From positions 620,001 through 684,000 of the forward strand of contig NZ_LS991952.1 of the NCBI RefSeq assembly GCF_900476085.1: a DNA stretch of 64,000 nt. Direction: 5' to 3'. Below the pieces are notes generated by a model. It was given only the letters and a program-made list of their open reading frames with translations. It was not told the origin of the DNA and ran no database searches. The DNA is from Mycoplasmoides gallisepticum (GTDB taxonomy: Bacteria > Bacillota_I > Bacilli_A > Mycoplasmatales > Mycoplasmoidaceae). Shown in pieces: positions 21,215 through 32,395 of the stretch (positions within the stretch are counted from its first letter, which is position 1; each line of letters starts with the position of its first letter). A program made the position numbers and the translations under genes.

Positions 21215-22381
21215 TTATTTAGACAAACGAACAACATCACGCATAATCATGATCTCTTCGTTTGTTCTTACTTGATAAACGTTCAGTTGACTCTTGTCAT
21301 CAGATAGTTTTCTATAGTCTGAATACTTTTGTTCAAAAGCTTTTGGATCTAATGAAACTTTTAATAAATGAACTTTGTTAACAACTTCTTGGATGATTAA
21401 GCTTGCATTTTCTCCAACACCTGCAGTGAATACTAAACCATCGATCGATGCATTGATTTGGTTTGCATACTTAAGAATGTAATCAGCAACTCTTTGAGTG
21501 TAGACATCTAATGTTAGTTGGGTTTTAGGTAAGTTGCTAGTCACATCTCGCATATCAGCATAACTAGATAAACCTAATAGTCCTGATTTCTTGTTTAGAT
21601 CATCAATTACTTGATCTAGTGTTTTATTTGTTTGCTTAGCAATGTATTGAACAACTGATGGGTCGATATCACCACTTCTAGTACCCATTACTAAACCTTC
21701 TAATGGGGTGAAACCCATTGAAGTGTTGATTGATTTTGAATCCTTGATTGCTGCAATTGAAGCGCCATTCCCTAAGTGACAAATTACTAAATTTACCGCT
21801 TTTTTATTTAATAATTGTTCAAAACGCTTAGTTACATAACGATAGCTTGTCCCGTGATAACCATATCTTCTAACTAAGTGTTTTTCTTTTCATTCACGAG
21901 GGATTGCATATTCATATGCAACTTCTGGCATTGATGTGTGGAATGATGTATCAAAAACTGCTACGTTCTTAGCTTTTGGAATTAGTTTTTGCACAACATC
22001 AATTACATCTGCCTCTGGCTTGTTATGTAGTGGCGCAAGCTTGGCTAATTCATAGATCTTTTCTAACACTTGAGGAGTAATTAAAGTTGAATCAGTTCAA
22101 TAAGCACCTTGTACAACACGGTGACCAACACCAACAATCTCACTTAAGTCATTAATTACCTTATGTTTCTTTAATGATTCTAATAGATGAGTTAAAGCTT
22201 CTTTATGAGTGGGAAAAGCTGAATTACCTTCATCTTTACTACCATCTTCAAATTCGTATTTAAAAGCACCATCAATAAAGATTCTTTCACATAAACCTTT
22301 AGCTAGTACTTTTTCATTAGCATCGTATAGTTGAAACTTAATTGAACTTGACCCAGCGTTAATTACTAAGATTTTATTCAT
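21215..22381 (-). CDS. ackA: Acetate kinase
   Basis: Converts acetyl phosphate plus ADP to acetate plus ATP, the ATP-yielding end of the pyruvate branch. The 388 residues contain the N-terminal signature VINAGSSSIKFQL and the second signature GLVMGTRSGDIDPS near residue 215. HGTSYRYV near 180 carries a catalytic His. One UGA-Trp lies at 22094-22096 and a second follows. No pta gene is in the window. Confidence 0.95.
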
Positions 22382-22469
22382 TGCTATCTTTGTCCTTGTT
22401 TGTTATCTTGTTTAAAAATTAATATCTTTAATAATAAAATATCGATTTTTTTAGAACTAATTTTTATCT

Positions 22470-22503
22470 ATTATTGCTTATCTTATTGATAGCAATAAAG
22501 TTT
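22470..22503 (-). terminator. Possible terminator after ktrB
   Basis: Imperfect hairpin (TTTATTGCTATC / GATAAGCAATAAT region on the minus strand) just past the ktrB stop and before ackA, with some T and A around it. Weak evidence. Confidence 0.3.
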
Positions 22504-24268
22504 AGCCAATCTTAACGTCTTCATCAACATAAGAGTAATTTCACTTAATAGCATCGCTCTTAACCCAAGCAAGAATTGAAGTACTTACCCCTAATTGACC
22601 AATAATCATTAGTGCGATTAATAGCACCAGAGGTACTAAGTTTATTGATGTTAGGTATGAAGTAATACCAACTGATAGACCTACCGTACCATAACCTGAA
22701 GAGTATTCAAAGAACACGTCCATGATACTAAATCTTACGTCTGGTAGAACAAAATCAAAAGTAATTTTAGTTCCTACAGCAGCAACGATTAAGAAGATCG
22801 CACTTAATAAAGTAATTAGATATGCACTATTAATTGTCTCAGATGGGATTGATCTTTTGAATAATCTTACTTGTTTATAGCCCTTGAATTTTTGGAAGAT
22901 TGCAACCATTACTAAAGCAAAGGTTGTAGTTCTCACCCCCCCTGCAGTTGATGAAGGTGCAGCACCAATAAACATTAATAAGCTAAAGATTAGTTTAGAA
23001 ACATCAGTTAGGTTATACATACTGATCGTTGAAAAACCAGCTGACCGGGATGAAAAGATCATGAACCACAGGTTAAGCACGTAATCTAATTTAGAGTTTT
23101 TTCCATAGATCGTTTGGTACAGTTGTTCTGGAGTTTGAATATTAAGAGAAGGTTCAAACTTAAGGTTGTTTTTTAGTGATTGTTCAAAAATTTGTGATGT
23201 AACATTAAACGAACCATTTTTGCTTAAAACTTCAACTGGTGCCACGATTACTATTGGCAGCATTAATAAAATTGCAGATGTTATTAAAGATAATTTAGTG
23301 AAGATACTAAATTTGTATTTCACTCGATTTTTATAAAGTCTTTTGTATCTAATCTTTTCGTAGATATCAAAGATTGTAGGATAACCAATTCCACCAATAA
23401 AGAATTGAGTTGCAGTGATGAATAATAAAACAATGTGGTGGTCATTTCTAAAACTAGATAAAGAAAAAGGACCAAAAATATCAAATCCAGCGTTGTTTAT
23501 TGAAGAAACTGAGTGGAAGATTCCAGCTCAAATAGCTGATCCAGCATTATGATAAGTGAAGAATTTTCGATAAGGATTATCAACAGTAATCTGAGAAGCT
23601 TTGAAATCAATTAGTAAACCATTAACATCAGAATTTTGCAAATCGATAATATTTTGTTGTTCAAAAGAAGGCACAAAATAGAAGTATAGCGAATAGAAAA
23701 TTGCATAAATAATCTGAAAAATCATCACTGCAGTAACTGCAACCATGATTGTCTTAGAAGTTGTTGATAATTTTTCACCACCCCGCTCAGATTGAAGTAA
23801 TAAGGTTTTTTCTAACGATGACTGGTCTTTAAAAATCTTGGCAAAGATTCGTCAAATCAGATATCAGAAAACTACAAAACCAACTCCACCAACTTCAATC
23901 AGAATAGCTAAAATAATCTGTCCAAAAATCGTATAGGTTTCTCGTACTACTAGCGTTGATAGACCAGTATCACTGAACGCAGAAGTTGCTATGAAAAACG
24001 AGTCGATAAACGAATATTTTGCTTTTTCAATAATTGGTTCAGCAGCAAGTCCTTGGAAGGTAACATTAGTAGCTTTTTCATACGTATCACTATATTTTAA
24101 AGAGATCGGTAAATACAATAGAATTGATCCGATTAAAATGAAATAAATGTAGAAATGAGCGATTTTTTGGCTGATAGTTTCACCAGTAAAAATTATCTTT
24201 AATCACTTAATGATCTTGTTTCTTTTACTGAGCGAATTTTTGCGATTTTTACCGTTAATTTTTAACAT
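22502..24268 (-). CDS. ktrB: Potassium uptake channel subunit (KtrB/TrkH family)
   Basis: Membrane subunit of a K+ (or Na+-coupled K+) uptake system. The 588 residues show the four pore loops with selectivity-filter glycines: SAFSDTGLS, SSINNAGFD, SSRSAGFSTI and SGYGTVGLS, between pairs of hydrophobic helices. It is longer than a typical KtrB of about 450 residues because of a basic N-terminus and large loops around residues 200 and 350. The start ATG lies one base after the upstream gene's stop, so translation is probably coupled to the CBS protein. No KtrA-type regulatory subunit is adjacent. Confidence 0.88.
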
Positions 24269-24269
24269 T

Positions 24270-25607
24270 TTAATAATTTGTGCTTATTTCGGTTACTTGA
24301 ATTTCGTTTTTGATAATTTCGACAAGTTTAACCTTTGTTTCTTCGTCATATTCTAGATATTTAACAGTCATGAAATCGTCGTGATAAATACCGTCTTCAT
24401 ACCTTGCATTATGTTGAGTGTTGTTATTGATATAGTCTAATAATTTTATATTTTTCTTAACATTAATATTTTTATTTATGTATTTGTGTAAAAAGTACTG
24501 TGCGTTTATCGATGAATCTACCATTCAAGTATAGGCATTAATTTCTTGAACTTGACCTACTTCATCTTGTTCGTCGTAGATTTGACCAACTAATTGTTCG
24601 AGCAAGTCTTCCATGGTGATAATTCCAATTGATTCATACTCATTGAAATTATTGACGACGATTGCGATTTGTACTCTTTCTCTTTTCATTAGATATAACA
24701 CTTTATCTAACTTGTAATCTCTTAAAACATAGATCGGTTCACTTAAATATTCAGTTCAATTATCTTCATCCTTATTTTCAACGATACTCAGATAATCTTT
24801 TAAGTGTAAGACACCTATCGTTTTATTTTCATCATTAATAATAGGTATTCTTGAAACATTATCTGATAAAAACCGTTTTTTAATTAAACCAATTGAACTG
24901 TGCTCATGAACATACACAACTTCTTTTCACTTTGTATATACCTGTTGGATTAAAGTTTCATCAAAATTAATAGCGTTTTTAATTAATAAAGCTTCATCGT
25001 TTTCAAGAACACCTTCATTCTTAGCTTCATCAATAAAAAAGGTTACTTCTTTCTCACTAGTTTGTGTTTTTGAATACTTTTTAAAGACCTTAGATATTAA
25101 AAAGGTTACTGGAAATACTAAGTAATAAAAGAAAATCATCACAAAACTAAATAAAAGAACTGTTTTAATAGGTCTAAATTTAGCGATAGATTTAGGTGCT
25201 ATTTCACCAAAAAATAAAGTTATAAAAGTTGTTACGAATACAGCTAGCGAAGAACCTACAGCTTGATTTTCAACAATCCTGTTGAATAGCAGTGTTGAAA
25301 GTGTGGAGATAATAATATTCGCTACATTATTACAGATCAGAATTGTTGATAATGTTAACGTAAAATTTTTAATTAACTTATTGATAATCTTCGTTCTTAA
25401 CTTCTTTTGGATATTGTGCTCTTTTATGTATCCATTTCATTTGAAGCTAGTTAAACTTGTAAATGCTGTTTCTAAAGCAGAAAAAATTACAGAAATGAAT
25501 AAAAAAAGCAGTATAAGCACCCCATATATTATATATATGGCTATAGAACTATTATCCGTGACTATGGAATTATTATCCGTGACGGATGAACTCTCTTCAG
25601 ATGTCAT
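24270..25607 (-). CDS. CNNM/CorC-type membrane protein with DUF21 and CBS domains
   Basis: Likely divalent-cation (Mg2+) transport or sensing protein. The 445 residues start with a hydrophilic stretch containing a short duplicated peptide (SVTDNNSI / IVTDNSSI, encoded by a near-direct DNA repeat around 25552-25590). A DUF21 domain of four hydrophobic segments follows (about 25-190), then a CBS pair (about 215-340, with IPIINDENKTIGVLHLKD and IAIVVNN...SIGIITMEDLLEQL) and a C-terminal alpha/beta domain. Three or four Trp are UGA. It is transcribed together with ktrB, which suggests shared cation homeostasis. The exact ion is unknown. Confidence 0.85.
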
Positions 25608-25783
25608 ATAATTTAATCTTTAAATTATAGGTAATTATATTATATTTAGTCCTTAGATTTTCCTTATAGAGATGTAAAACGCTATTTGTTGTTGTCAAAA
25701 TTTTACAAAAGATTATTAATTCTTAGATTAATAATGTTTATAATTATAAGGCTAACTATTAAACAATCAAAGGGGTATTTAAG

Positions 25784-26431
25784 TTGTTAATCGGAATAAG
25801 TGGCATGGTTGCATGCGGTAAAAGCGTTTTGTCTAAAAGAATACACGAACACTATAAGACCTCTTTATTCTTAAGAGAATTTAAAGAAGACGATGTTGTT
25901 TTTAATAAGTTCTTAGAATGACTTTATGAAAAACGCCCAAATACAGAAATAAGTTTTCAAGCTTATATTTGTGAAAATCATTCAACAAAGATGAATGAAA
26001 TTTGAAAAAATTATCGATCTGAAAACAAAGATTCTAAAAAAGATCACATTATTATCGATCGCTTTTGTATCGAACATAACATTTTTGCTAGACTAATTTT
26101 GGCTAAAAAAGGCGATAAATTTTTAAATGCTTACCAAGCGATGTTTGATATGATGATTGATAAAAATGAGATTCCAGATATTGCCATTTTTTTAGATGTC
26201 AATTTTGAGAATTTCAAAAAAAGATTATTTAAGAGAAATCGCAAAGTAGAAGTAAATAATTTTGATGAAAATTTAGATTACTGAAAAGAATTACATCAAA
26301 ATTACCGTAAAAACTTTGAAATTTTGTGTGAAAAATACAAAGTTAATGCGTATTATATTGACACAAATGATATGACTGAAATTGAAGTTTTTAATAAGGC
26401 TGTTGAGATCATTGATAACCACAATAGATAA
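25784..26431 (+). CDS. Deoxynucleoside kinase, copy 1
   Basis: Salvage kinase that phosphorylates deoxynucleosides. The 215 residues have the P-loop GMVACGKS at residues 7-14, the catalytic DRF motif (IIIDRFCIEHN) near 87, and an arginine-rich lid (RLFKRNRKVE) near 147. I place the start at TTG 25784-25786, because AAAGGGG lies 8 bases upstream and the TTG aligns with the ATG of the adjacent paralogue. Three UGA-Trp codons are present. A TATAAT at 25739-25744 is the probable -10. The neighbour is a clear tandem duplicate. Substrate preference (dA/dG against dC) cannot be told from sequence alone. Confidence 0.85.
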
Positions 26432-26433
26432 TT

Positions 26434-27060
26434 ATGCTTGTTGCTATTAGTGGAATGGTTGCTTCTGGAAAATCTACACTTTCTAACAATCTGCATTTAC
26501 ATTATAAAAACTCAAAAATTCTTTATGAGTACGACGAAAAAGATGAAGTTTTTAATCAGTTTTTAGAATGGCTATATAATAAGAATGCCGTTGTAGATTT
26601 TGCTTTTCAATCTTACGTTGTACAAAATTATTCTAGACATCTTAAACAAGCTTTATCTCAAAATTATGACTATATTTTTTCAGATCGCTTTAATCTAGAA
26701 CATTTTATTTTTGCAAAAAATAAAATATCTAAAAAACCTAAAAAATTTATAAATGCTTATGAAGCGATGTTTGACGTTTTGGTTTCAGAAGATAAAATTC
26801 CCGATCTGGTTATTTATTTAGATTTCAATTTTGATGAATTCAAAAAAAGAATTTTTAAGAGAAATAGAATTGTAGAAACATCAACATTTAACGATAATAT
26901 AGATTACTGAAGAAATCTTCATAGCATTTATAAAAAAGAGTTTATAAATCAACAACAAAAATATAAATTTAAAGTTGTTTATTTAGATACAAATAACAAA
27001 AACGAAGAAGATATTTTTAAGCAATCTGTTGAGATAATCAATCTATATAGCGCAAAATAA
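26434..27060 (+). CDS. Deoxynucleoside kinase, copy 2
   Basis: Paralogue of the gene just upstream, starting two bases after its stop (TAATTATG). The 208 residues share the whole fold: P-loop GMVASGKST, DRF motif in IFSDRFNLEHF, NAYEAMFDV, and the lid RIFKRNRIVE. The P-loop has Ser where copy 1 has Cys, and the middle region differs, so the two probably have different nucleoside preferences or form a heterodimer. One UGA-Trp precedes the C-terminal 50 residues. A strong terminator follows directly. Confidence 0.86.
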
Positions 27061-27089
27061 AAAACGAGATAATATCTCGTTTTTTTTAT
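27059..27089 (+). terminator. Bidirectional terminator between the kinases and clpB
   Basis: Stem AAAAAACGAGAT / ATCTCGTTTTTT with a 3-base loop and T-runs on both strands. It separates the convergent kinase operon (+) and clpB (-). Confidence 0.88.
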
Positions 27090-27114
27090 CATTTTTACCG
27101 TGTATTTTTAATTT

Positions 27115-29268
27115 TTAAGATACAGCTTTTCTTAAATTTACAAGAGTATATTCATTTGTTTCTGCATTAAATGTACAAACATAAGATTTGTTCTTTTCAA
27201 GCTTGTTTTCGATTATTTTTTTTGCTAAAAAATTCTCTACTTCTCTTTGAATATAACGTTTTAATGGGCGAGCTCCAAAAACGGTATTAGAACCATGCTT
27301 AACAACGTTTTCAACAATCTTTTTATCAAAGGTAATATTTATTTGTTGCTTTTTAATACGGTCACTTAAATCACTCAGTAATTTTTGAGCTATTGCAGAT
27401 AAATCTTTGTCGTTTAATGCTTTAAACGTAATTAATTCATCAATTCTATTTAATAATTCTGGTCTGATTTTTCTTTTTAACTCTTCAATTGTCTTAGCTG
27501 GATTATTAGCTAGGATATGTTCAGCACCAATATTAGATGTCATTATGATTATCGTGTTTTTAAAGTTTACTAATCTATTGTGATTGTCTGTTAATTGACC
27601 ATCATCTAATATTTGAAGTAAGATATTTAAAACGTCTGGATGTGCTTTTTCAATTTCATCAAATAATACCACTGCATAAGGTTTTGTTCTAATTGCGTCT
27701 GATAAAACACCAGGTTGATCATAACCAATATATCCAGGAGGAGAACCAATTAGTTTATCAACTGAATGTCTTTCCATAAATTCAGACATATCAATGCGAA
27801 CCATTGCTTTTTCATTATCAAATAAACAATATGCTAATTTTTTAGCTACTTCAGTTTTACCTACACCGGTAGGACCTAAGAATAAGAATGAGCCAATAGG
27901 ACGATTAGGATCATTAATTTGAGCTCTACCTCTTAATACTGCATCTGAAACATTTTTAATTGCATGATCTTGACCTTTAATATATTTAGAAAGATCGTTT
28001 TTAAGATTTAATAATTTTTGCTGTTCGGAAGCAACTAATTTACTTAAAGGGATTTTCGTTGCCTGTGAAATTACTTCAGCAATTTCAACTCTAGATATTG
28101 AAGTTTTTATTAAATTGTCGGTAAATTCGCTCAATTCTTTAGTTTTCTTTTCAATTTCTTCTTGGCGTTTTGGAATTTCTAAATAAAGTAATTTAGATGC
28201 TTGAGTATATTCACCTTTAGCCTGTAATCTTTCAATTTCAGCCGTTAGATTAGTAACTTCTTCTTTTAATTTATTTATACATTCATAAATTGTTTTTTGT
28301 TGAGTTCACTTAACTGTTAATTCATTCTGTTTATTAGTGAAATCTTTAATTTCTTTTTTTAATTGTTCAATTCTTCCAAGTCTAACGTTAGAGTGATTTT
28401 CTTTCTTTTCACGTTCAAGAGCAGCTAGCTCTGTGCTTAAGTGAATAATTTTTTGCTTAATGTTATCTAATTCAGGTGGTAAAGAATGAATTAAGGTTTT
28501 GATCTTAGCTGCAGCTTCATCAATTAGGTCGATTGCTTTATCTGGTAAGTATCGATCAGAAATATAACGCGCAGACATTTCAACAGCTGCTACTAATGCA
28601 TCATCAAAAATTCTTACCTTGTGGAATGCTTCTCATCTTTCTCTAAGCCCACGCATAATTGTTAATGCTTCTTGCTTTGTAGGTTCATCCACTAGAATTT
28701 TTTGCATTCTTCGTTCTAACGCACCATCTTTTTCAATGTACTTACGATATTCATCAATTGTTGTTGCACCGATTACTTTAATTTCACCACGAGCCATCAT
28801 TGGTTTTAAAATATTGGCAGCATCCATTGCTGAATTTGACGAATTCTTACCCATACCTACAAGTTGATGAATCTCATCAATAAATAAGATCACCTTACCG
28901 CTTGAATTCTTCACTTCTTTTAAGATCTTATTTAATCGTTCTTCAAATGAACCTTGAAATTGCGTACCTGCAATTAATGAAGATAATGATAATTCCACTA
29001 CTTCTACATCTTTTAAGTTATCAGGAACATCACCATTGACGATCTTTCTAGCAAAACCTTCAACGATTGCTGTTTTACCAACTCCGGGTTCACCGATTAA
29101 GACAGGGTTATTCTTATTTTTTCTACTTAGGATTTCAATCAATCTTCTTATTTCTTCTTCTCTACCGATCGTAGGATCAATTGCGTTTCTAGCAATTTCA
29201 TCGTTTAGATTACGAGAATATTTACTTAAAACATTTTTTTCTTCTGTTGGAGTAAAACTAGCAAACAT
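27115..29268 (-). CDS. clpB: Disaggregase ClpB
   Basis: Hexameric AAA+ machine that pulls proteins out of aggregates. The 717 residues carry two ATPase domains: first Walker [14 protein letters not shown] near residue 58 with IDEIHQLVG, a coiled-coil middle domain around 265-385, and second Walker [14 protein letters not shown] near 460 with [14 protein letters not shown]. The N-terminal substrate domain of longer ClpBs is absent, as in other mycoplasmas. Two UGA-Trp codons split it under the standard code. A near-perfect CIRCE element overlaps the promoter, so HrcA control is expected. A good Shine-Dalgarno (AGAGGTG) lies just upstream. Confidence 0.96.
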
Positions 29269-29297
29269 ATGTACACCTCTTTTCGTCTAATAGATTT

Positions 29298-29303
29298 ATT
29301 ATA
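29298..29303 (-). promoter_or_regulatory. -10 box of clpB
   Basis: TATAAT on the minus strand, 8 bases downstream of the CIRCE element and about 30 bases from the ATG, with AGAGGTG in between. Confidence 0.75.
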
Positions 29304-29311
29304 ACAAAAAA

Positions 29312-29338
29312 TTAGCACTTGAGCTATTAGAGTGCTAA
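29312..29338 (-). promoter_or_regulatory. CIRCE operator (HrcA binding site) of clpB
   Basis: TTAGCACTT-N9-GAGTGCTAA. The consensus is TTAGCACTC-N9-GAGTGCTAA, so 17 of 18 arm bases match. It covers the -35 and spacer of the clpB promoter, so bound HrcA would block transcription. It is the only CIRCE I found; groESL has none. Confidence 0.93.
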
Positions 29339-29360
29339 TTTTTTAAGAGGATTGTAATTT

Positions 29361-29376
29361 TAAGGCTAAAGCCTTA
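29361..29376 (-). terminator. Weak hairpin at the end of the RNase III gene
   Basis: TAAGGCT / AGCCTTA inverted repeat spanning the stop codon, with only a loose T-rich tail on the minus strand. Possible terminator. Confidence 0.3.
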
Positions 29377-31341
29377 TTTTTCTAACTTTAGTAAGCCGCG
29401 AAATTTGCTAATCGCCTCTTTGGCTGCTTTTATTTCTGCTTTGTGGGTGCTTGAATCCTTACCTTCACCATACATGATCCCGCCTGCATAAAGACTTACT
29501 GTATGAAGGTTCTTTTGTCGATCATAGGTTCTTTCGTAATGGATTTTCATATTCAATCCTGTTGAGTGAATAATTTCTTGGAAAATTGACTTATAATCAG
29601 TGTTTTCAGTTAATTGACCTTTTTGGTAATAACCTATGATCGTATAATTTAAGATCTTTCTTACTGCATACTCACCTTGATCTAAATACATAGCTCCAAT
29701 AAATGCTTCAAAGATATCTTCAAGGATCTTTGGTGATAAAGGAGCAATCTTTAATCCCTCACCAACCCTAATATAATTAATTAGTTCTAATTGGGTAGCT
29801 GCTTTAATCAGTGTATTAGATTGAATGATCTTTATACGATCTTTAGTCATTTCACCTTCAGATGAATCTGAATGGTTAAATAAATACTCTGCAACTATCT
29901 TATTAATGATTGCATCACCTAAGAACTCTAATCTTTGATAGTTGTATTTTAAATGCATCTCATTAGCGTATGAGTTGTGTGTTAGCGCTTCTTCATAAAG
30001 TCCAATGTTGTTTGTCACAACTTTGAATTTCTTTAATAATAATTCAAGATCTTTATCTTCATAGTTAGCATAAACAATAAGTTTGTCATCATCAAGATTA
30101 CTATTAAAGCCAAGACGATTCTTTTCTTTTAAATCAGCATAAATGACTGGGTAATTATCTTTAATGTAATTGCTGATCTTAACAATCTGTTGGTCAGAGA
30201 TATTTTTATTTATTAATGGAATGTTGTTAGATTCGTTTTTTGAATCTTCTTTTTTTTTATTGTTGTTGTTTGGGTTTAAGTTTTCTTGTTTTTGGTTTGC
30301 TTCTGACTTTTTTTTATTGTTATCGTTTTCTGACTTATCAACAGAATTTTTTTGATTATTGTTATTAGTTTTTTGTTGATTATTGTTCAAATTTACCGCT
30401 TTAATTTGCTGATTTTTATTTTCTTTCGGTTGCTTTTTTTTAGTTTGATCTTGTTTTTGTTGGTTGGTTTTAACTTCTAATTTTTTTACTTGTTTATTAG
30501 ACTCTTGTGGTTGTGAATTTTCAGCTTTCTTAGCTTTAACTTTTTTAGAATCTTCTTTTTGAGTAGGTTTTGGTTGGTTACTTGTAAAATTGGGAGTAAA
30601 AGGTAATTCTACAATCGTGCTCTTAGATAATTTTGATTGGTTTAAAGGTTTTGTTGGTTGTTTATTATCGCCCTTATTACCAGCATTGTTCTTGTTGTGA
30701 TTTTTTTGATTATTTACAAAATTATTATATGGTTTTTTAACTTCTTTTTGGTTATTATTTTTAGCAGCTACATTTGGCTGTTGCGGCTTATCTTTTTTAT
30801 TGGGATTTTGCTTTAAATTAGGAGCAATTAAATTATTTTGTTTTAATGTTTCAAAAGTTCTCTTAATAATTAAATTTATAGCTGTTTTTGCCGTAGATTT
30901 TTCAGAATTAGGGATAGCCTTTACTTGATTATTAGCTGCTGGTTTTTGCTTTCAATTCTCTGGTTTTTTGTTATTTTGGAAGTTGTTATTATTCCCTTTT
31001 TGTTTTTTGTTTTTATTAGCTTTTTTCTTAGCTTGCTTATTATTATTTTGTTTCTTAGAATTATTGTTTACAACTTCATCTGATCTGATTTTTTTAGCTT
31101 CCTTAGCTTGGATTTCTCTAATCTTCTTTTCATAATCAGGATCATTTAACGGCACGGGTTTTTCTGTGTGCTTTCTTCCAGTAACACCTAATTGATGTAA
31201 AAATTTACTAGATTTAGGCGTCATCTTAAACATCCGCGGTGTCGGCTTGTCTTTAAGTTCTTCGGTTTTATCTTTATTATTTTTTTTAAAATTATTTGGT
31301 TTTTTGATCTTCTTTTTAGTATTTTTCTCTAAATTTTCCAT
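29374..31341 (-). CDS. rnc: Ribonuclease III with a very long Asn/Lys/Gln-rich N-terminal extension
   Basis: Double-strand RNA endonuclease for rRNA and mRNA processing. The frame is open from ATG 31339-31341 to UAA 29374 with UGA (30952-30954) as Trp, giving 655 residues against about 230-280 normally. The last roughly 225 residues are a complete RNase [17 protein letters not shown] near residue 465, [15 protein letters not shown] with the catalytic acids near 535, and a dsRNA-binding domain at about 585-652. Residues 1 to about 370 are low complexity, basic, rich in Asn, Lys, Gln and Pro, with little hydrophobic content. The extension has one more ordered patch ([19 protein letters not shown]). 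The enzyme core could also be made alone from an internal start such as TTG 30388-30390. It is the last gene after plsX. Confidence 0.85.
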
Positions 31342-31408
31342 ATAAGAAATAGCATTAATGCTTTTTGTATAAATCTTAAATAAGTTGGATTAGAATTTAC
31401 TAATTAAT

Positions 31409-32395
31409 TTAATTCAAAAAAGTCGAACATTCTTTTGTGATTTTTTCAATTAAATTATTTAATAAACTTTCGTGCGCTAAACGAATTGTTGAATAAAATT
31501 GTTTAGCATCAGCTGATCCGTGAGTTTTTAAAACTAATTTGTTTAGTCCTAACACGACAGCACCAGCATTATTTTTATAATCAAATGTTTTAGTAATTTG
31601 ATAAATAACGTTCGCTGAGAACAAAGCTCCCAGTGGGTTTATTTTATAATTTTTCTTTAAAATTTTACCAACAGATTTCAGTGCTCCTTCTAATGATTTA
31701 AGCACTAAATTACCAGAGTAACCATCACTAACTAATAGGTCGCATTCACCTTTAATCAATCCACGTGGTTCGATAAACCCTAAAAAATCTACGGTCTTAT
31801 CATTTTCTAATAGGTTGTAAACAACTTGGTGGTATTCAAATCCCTTATTTTTTTCAGCCCCAATATTAAGCACACCTAATCGAGGTTGATAATTAAAAAC
31901 ACTAGTAATAAACGTATTAGCCATCTTACCTAGATAATACAGTTCTTCACCAAGATATTCTTTATTAGCACCAACATCTAAGAATCAGAATCCCCTTTTG
32001 GTGACTGTTGGCACATATGACATGAATCCCACTTTAATCTTATGGTGGATCTTGCCGATTAAATTGTATGTTAAAGCAACATAAGCACTTGATGATCCAG
32101 CTGATATAATGGTGTCAACTTCGTTGTTTTTTAATAGTTCAATCGTTAGGTACATTGAACTATCTTTTTTGCGATAAGCAGTTAAAACCGAATCGCTCAT
32201 ACCAATCTCATTTGTAGTATGAACGATTCGATAATTCAAGTATTTCTTATTTTCAACAAGCGGTCGGATCTGATTTTCATCACCAACCAAAACAAAGGAT
32301 AAGTCTTTGTGCTTTTTTGCGTATTTAATTACTGCTTTAACAGCTTCACTAACTGAGTTTTCAAAACCCATACAATCAACCGCGATCCTAAACAT
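31409..32395 (-). CDS. plsX: Phosphate acyltransferase PlsX
   Basis: Makes acyl phosphate for phospholipid synthesis, here from acyl groups supplied by FakA-type kinase activity on scavenged fatty acids. The 328 residues begin FRIAVDCMGFENS (the family has AxDxMGGD) and contain SAGSSSAYVA near residue 98, LDVGAN near 140 and SDGYSGNLVLKSLEG near 225. One UGA-Trp lies at 31982-31984. Its ATG overlaps the fakA stop (TAATG), so translation is coupled. Confidence 0.93.

Noticed and set aside
30388-30954. Reading the RNase III region as two separate genes
   Set aside because: The only break is a UGA, which is a Trp codon throughout this window; the phase is unchanged and 187 codons between the parts are free of UAA and UAG.
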